From positions 77,279,199 through 77,343,198 of the forward strand of contig NC_090745.1 of assembly GCF_036898095.1 (NCBI RefSeq): 64,000 bases of DNA, given 5' to 3'. Positions 59,481-64,000 of this stretch are shown one piece after another. Source of the stretch: Palaemon carinicauda (taxonomy: Eukaryota > Arthropoda > Malacostraca > Decapoda > Palaemonidae). Position 1 is the first letter of the stretch, and each line of letters begins with the position of its first letter. Below the pieces are notes generated by a model. It was not told the DNA's origin, did not search any database, and saw only the letters and a program-made list of their open reading frames with translations. A program made the translations under genes and the position numbers.

Positions 59481-61826
59481 AAGTTATATCTGTGAGTAAT
59501 TCCTTATGTTTTATGATGTACGCTCTCGTATGCATGCTCTTTTTCTGTCTCTTATTGTTATTCCTATCATTATTCTTTCCATACCTCTTTGAGCTGTAAC
59601 TAGCTTACGTTCTAAGGCATTTGTAAGCCTCTGAGTTTTTGATACATGACTTCATACTGGCAGGACCATCTGATTAAATACTTTTCCTTTTTGAGCAAGT
59701 AGCTTTTTACTTTTCATATTCTCATTTGGTTTACAAAAAACTCACCATCTCATGCTTATCATTCTTTTAATTTTAGTGACATGTCTTGCTGGAAACACTC
59801 ACTGTGTTTCCATAGTAGGTATATTCATAAACATTCTCCAGAAAATCATTCATAACCATTATTTGTTGTGTCTCTGCCTTTTCATTGAACATTATTTTAG
59901 TTTTACTCATAATCATTTTCAGTTCTTTATTTTCGCTTTCTGTATTCAAATTTCCTATCAGCTTTTCCAATGCCTCCTATGTGTTCCTAAATAGAGTTAA
60001 GTCGTCTTAAAATGTTATATTAAGATGTTCCCTATTAAAGTTTATTCCGACATTTTCCCAATATCAAAAAATTTTTAGGCAAACTGTGAACTTTTCTCCC
60101 ATCTGTATATAAATTAGTTTAAGAATTTTTCTACTTCCCTTATAGATATCTTTAAGTGTTCTAACGTAAGATTCATGAATTACTTGTCTTTGAATTTTTT
60201 TAATATTGCCGAAGTTTTGACAGAATGAAACGTTTTACCATAGGCTTTGAATACCATACTAAGTGCTTTATCATACTCTCTGGGTTTTTCAATTAGTTGG
60301 TTAATTACCTGGATATGATCAGTTTTTCAATACCCGCTTTTATAGTATGCCTACTCTCTTGGTTGATTTAAGTGTAACTGTCTTTCTACTAGGCCTAATA
60401 TGATCTCTGTAACTGTTTTATATATTACAGCAAGTAGACTTATTAGGCGGTAATTTTATGTTTTTTGTTTCTTCCTTCTAATGAATTAGAATAATATTAA
60501 AAAAAAAAAAATTCACCCTGCTGTAGATATAGAGCATTCTTCCAGACCGTTTGCGTAATGTTTAGCGATTATTACTACTCTAAAATCTCTTCCATTTAAC
60601 ATTAAATCCATGGTTAGGCCATCTTCTCTTGATGCTTTGCCCATTTTCATATCTTTCAATACTTTGTTTACTTCTCCTACTGTAACATTTTGTACCGGCA
60701 TAGGTGTTCCATTTGTTCTATAAACAAAGTTATTTTCTGTATTACTATCATATAGCATTGTATAAGAATCCTCTGCAATATTTATTACTTCAACTCTTTT
60801 GTTTATAATAGTTAAAATTTCATCCTTTAAAGCAAATACCTGTCGGTGCCCTTTTCTACGTTTGCTTTTCATCAATTTGATGATTCTTCCTTTCTTTGGT
60901 GTTTCCTCAATGTTGGTCTGATTGTATTTATAAATGCCTTGGGTTTTTAGTTTGTTTACTGTTTCGGATAGTTCTGTAAATTCTGTTAATATCCCTTTGA
61001 TATTATCCTTATTTCCAATCATTTCTTTTCTTTTTTCTTTCTTTTTTTTTTGGTGTTTGCTGATAGTTTTCCTTGACCTTCTTTGGGAACTTGTAGCCAG
61101 GAGTACCTATTTTGTATTGCTAGTGTTTCTTTTCTATTCTTAAGATTTAGTTTTTATCTTTGTTTCCTTAGATCAATAAAAATTTACTTCTACCATTCTA
61201 TGGTTGATTGTTTTAACTAGTTTATCACTCTTACATCTTTAACTAAATTAACTTTTTTTCACCGAGAATAAAATATATTTCCTTTTTCTTTTCTCTGTTC
61301 AGGCCTCATTATATATATTATATATATTTACTGTAAAAAGAAAAACGGTGTTCATGGTTTTAAGATTATTTCTTTTAGCAAATTCGACAAAAATGTCTCC
61401 ATTATCATTTCTTGAACCTTTTCCAAATTCACCTTCCGCTGATTCTCTTCTCTTCTTTTGAACTACTTTAGCATTTGAATCACCCCAAACAAATGTAAAT
61501 TGAGTCGTAAAGTTTTTTTTTTTAAATATACCTCCTGATCTTCAAAAAAGTTCTTATTTCTTCTATTCTATGGTATGATGTTGGTTAATAAATTTGAATA
61601 ATATTAGGTTTTTACTTCTTTTTTACTTTTATAATCAATCTTGCAATTTTATCAGTAATACTACAAAATTCTTCTATATTACCTGCAAGATTTTTATTAG
61701 TAACAAATATTCGGGTCCTCTAAAGCATAGTATAAGACCCACTTTTATGTCTTTATGACATTTTCTAGTTCTAATTCCGCTCAATCTTATCACATCCCAA
61801 TTTTCTACTTCATCTCTTCCAGTAAC

Positions 61827-61830
<4 letters not shown>
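59480..61830 (-). pseudogene. RTE-like LINE with EN, linker and RT parts
   Basis: Read on minus from 61830: an EN start ([20 protein letters not shown]), [13 protein letters not shown] text near 61680 and a NIIQIYLPTS-like region, then the linker at 61022-60513 with EFTELSETVNKLKTQGIYKY and VNKVLKDMKMGKASREDGLT (RT N-terminal block). Next, frame-shifted RT blocks near 60430-60200 (for example LNQPREW and TDHIQVINQLIEKPREYD), then MSKTKIMFNEKAETQQ at 59970-59773. It is the same family as 30880-32650 and shares the 3' untranslated part with it. The catalytic FADD is not visible. The EN side borders the TA array at 61831. Confidence 0.75.
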
Positions 61831-61908
<78 letters not shown>

Positions 61909-61927
61909 TATATACATACATATGTAT

Positions 61928-62005
<78 letters not shown>

Positions 62006-62048
62006 ACATATATATATATAAATATATATATATGTATATATACATATG

Positions 62049-62110
<62 letters not shown>

Positions 62111-62111
62111 T

Positions 62112-62178
<67 letters not shown>
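61831..62178. repeat. Long (TA)n-rich array
   Basis: TA with a CA run near 61929-61952 and GATA near 62108. Confidence 0.97.
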
Positions 62179-62180
<2 letters not shown>

Positions 62181-63231
62181 GTCCCAGAAGAAAATAAAAT
62201 CCAGCTACAGTTCAGGATAAGATAAAACAGCTTTTATGTTTTTTTTTCCATATAATATGTAGTGTCAATATGTTTTTAAGATGTATAGCTATTTTACGAG
62301 ATTTTACACCAAGACTGTCTTGGCATAACGATTGAATTATGCTTCTATATGAAGGCAATAGCTGTGATTTTTTTTTTAATAATAAAATGTGAAACCTATA
62401 AAATAAGTTTAAACGTTACTAAGGTATTGTATATTAATTGTCAGCTTTAAGAAATATTGGCAGATCATATTCAGAGGTGGCAAATTCTGAATCAGTGGAT
62501 GGGAATGCTAAAGACACTTCTAAAAAGAAAACACTGTAGCTACGAGACTATAAGCTGTTGTAAGAACTGATTCAGTTTTAAGGGAACTGGAGACAATGAC
62601 CAACGTTGTTTGCACGTCCAGATATTTTGAGGAGCAAGTAGTCCTCACTGTTTATACTGTGTTGCTCAAGATAGACCCGTTTTGACAACACGACATCTAC
62701 CCGATGCAAAATATATCATGAACTTCATCCGAGGAAGAAACAAAGTTGCCGGGATGGGCTGAATGAGAGTACATAAACACTTAATTTTAGAGAAATTGCT
62801 CGAGTAGCCATACGATAGCTAATAAGAAGAAACAGCTCTGAAAGGAACAAAATTTTGGACTTACGCAGGAAGTAAGTAAACCTCTTAGTTTAGTCTTATA
62901 AGGACTAGATATAACGACCCTGATAAAGCAACTTCAATACCATTGCACAGCTGCAAACATAAGTTTCGATGGTGTTTGTCTACAATACCACGCTCTCCAT
63001 ATACTACCAAATTATGCAAAACTATTGTTTCCTCTATTAGACGGGAAAAAAGTTAAAATTATAAAAGAAAAACTATAATTAATCAAAAAGTGTCCATAAA
63101 ATATAGAATTCACAAATAGTAACACTTTTGAGTAATTACTCCATTTTTAATTAAGTATGTTTCATTATACATCAAATGTACGATGGCATCATGTACTTCT
63201 GTTTGGTTGACTTTGTTGACGATGTCAGGTC

Positions 63232-63235
<4 letters not shown>
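62179..63235. other. No gene recognised
   Basis: AT-rich sequence with a few GC-richer words near 62580-62770. No domain or RNA gene was recognised. Confidence 0.5.

Positions 63236-63311
<76 letters not shown>
63236..63311. repeat. (TA)n microsatellite
   Basis: 76 bp of nearly pure TA. Confidence 0.97.
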
Positions 63312-63314
<3 letters not shown>

Positions 63315-64000
63315 CTATAGTTTGCTATAATTCTAACTTGCTTCCTGTGTGGTGAATTGTTTTAGATTATGAAAAAGTAATAAAGAAAAACAATACTGTA
63401 GCCTTGCATAATTTGGCAGTACATGGGGAGCGTGGTCTTGTAAACTAATACTGTTTCGTCGAAGAAGGAAGAAGTTTGTGAGATTAGTCAAAATTCTTTG
63501 AAGCCGTATGAAAAATCATTAATGTATTTAAAAAAATTGAAATTTCTTATTTCACTCAATCTTAAAGTTTTCATCGAACAATACTTGATAAATGAATGCT
63601 GTCTCCATATGTTTGCAATGTATTTAGAATTTCCACTGCTATAGCTTTTATACTGAAATTTAATGAAATCATTCTTCCAATGTAGTCATGACGAAAAATC
63701 ACGTAAATAGTAATCCAAAACGTTTTGACACCAGAAAATGAATGGAAAATTAAAAGCAATTTACGTATTGTCCTGAGAACTAGGGAGCTCAGGTTTCTAG
63801 GTTTCTTTTATTTTTAGATGCCATTAAGTCAATATTATTAAATGTAACATTCACAAAAGCCATATTCAAAAGTGGCATAGCATACATAACTTTCCTCCAA
63901 GATAAGCCATTCTTGTTTGAGACCAACAACAAGAGGAATTGTGGTCTGCTATTTTATTTGCGTGATAGTTTCCCATTAAACCCTCATGTATTACAAGTCA
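63312..64000. other. No gene recognised
   Basis: AT-rich sequence; the 62-codon minus-strand frame at 63571-63759 has no motif I know. Confidence 0.5.

Overview
This window looks like intergenic DNA of a decapod crustacean, most likely a shrimp. The evidence is AT-rich sequence, an extreme density of long (TA)n, (GA)n and (AAT)n tracts, and interspersed repeats that I recall from caridean and other decapod sequence; the lineage call is inference, not a search result. By adding tract lengths, simple repeats make up roughly a tenth of the window. I find no complete host gene. The only candidate cellular coding sequence is one weak exon-like block at about 652-851 (-) with motif-level resemblance to fatty acyl-CoA reductases. 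Almost all recognisable coding sequence is decayed transposon.

Layout. 0.96-2.9 kb: 5' half (endonuclease, EN) of a non-LTR element on -, broken by a CT and a TA tract. 5.4-6.3 kb: two interspersed repeats. 8.9-10.5 kb: a FLYWCH/MULE-type pseudogene split by an 812-bp hAT-type MITE with an exact 8-bp target duplication. 10.9-13.6 kb: decapod-repeat fragment, LINE 3' end, then a diverged array of ~140-bp units. 14.46-15.74 kb: inverted-repeat-bounded segment next to a LINE RT fragment. 16.4-17.5 kb: Ty3/gypsy-like relic. 18.79-25.83 kb: a complete but frame-broken BEL/Pao retrotransposon with both LTRs and a 5-bp target duplication. 26.2-26.8 kb: decapod repeat.

29.7-30.5 kb: three SINE-like copies, one inverted. 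30.9-36.1 kb: a pile-up of at least four LINE fragments in opposing orientations. 41.0-41.4 kb: a zero-spacer inverted dimer of a tRNA-derived SINE. 42.4-43.9 kb: two further interspersed repeats. 45.1-46.3 kb: Tc1-like transposase relic. 47.4-51.7 kb: nearly full-length Jockey-like LINE on -. 53.56-54.74 kb: a second, larger palindrome of the same SINE family. 56.5-58.0 kb: chimeric LINE whose 5' part carries a 2A-like DIEQNPGP motif. 59.5-61.8 kb: RTE-like LINE on -.

The genes do not form a pathway or operon. The window records repeated transposon insertion, inversion and decay, with microsatellites growing at element tails and inside element coding regions. The most unusual structures are the two SINE palindromes, the MITE inside the FLYWCH pseudogene, the EN/RT inversion at 33.4-34.8 kb and the 2A-bearing chimera.
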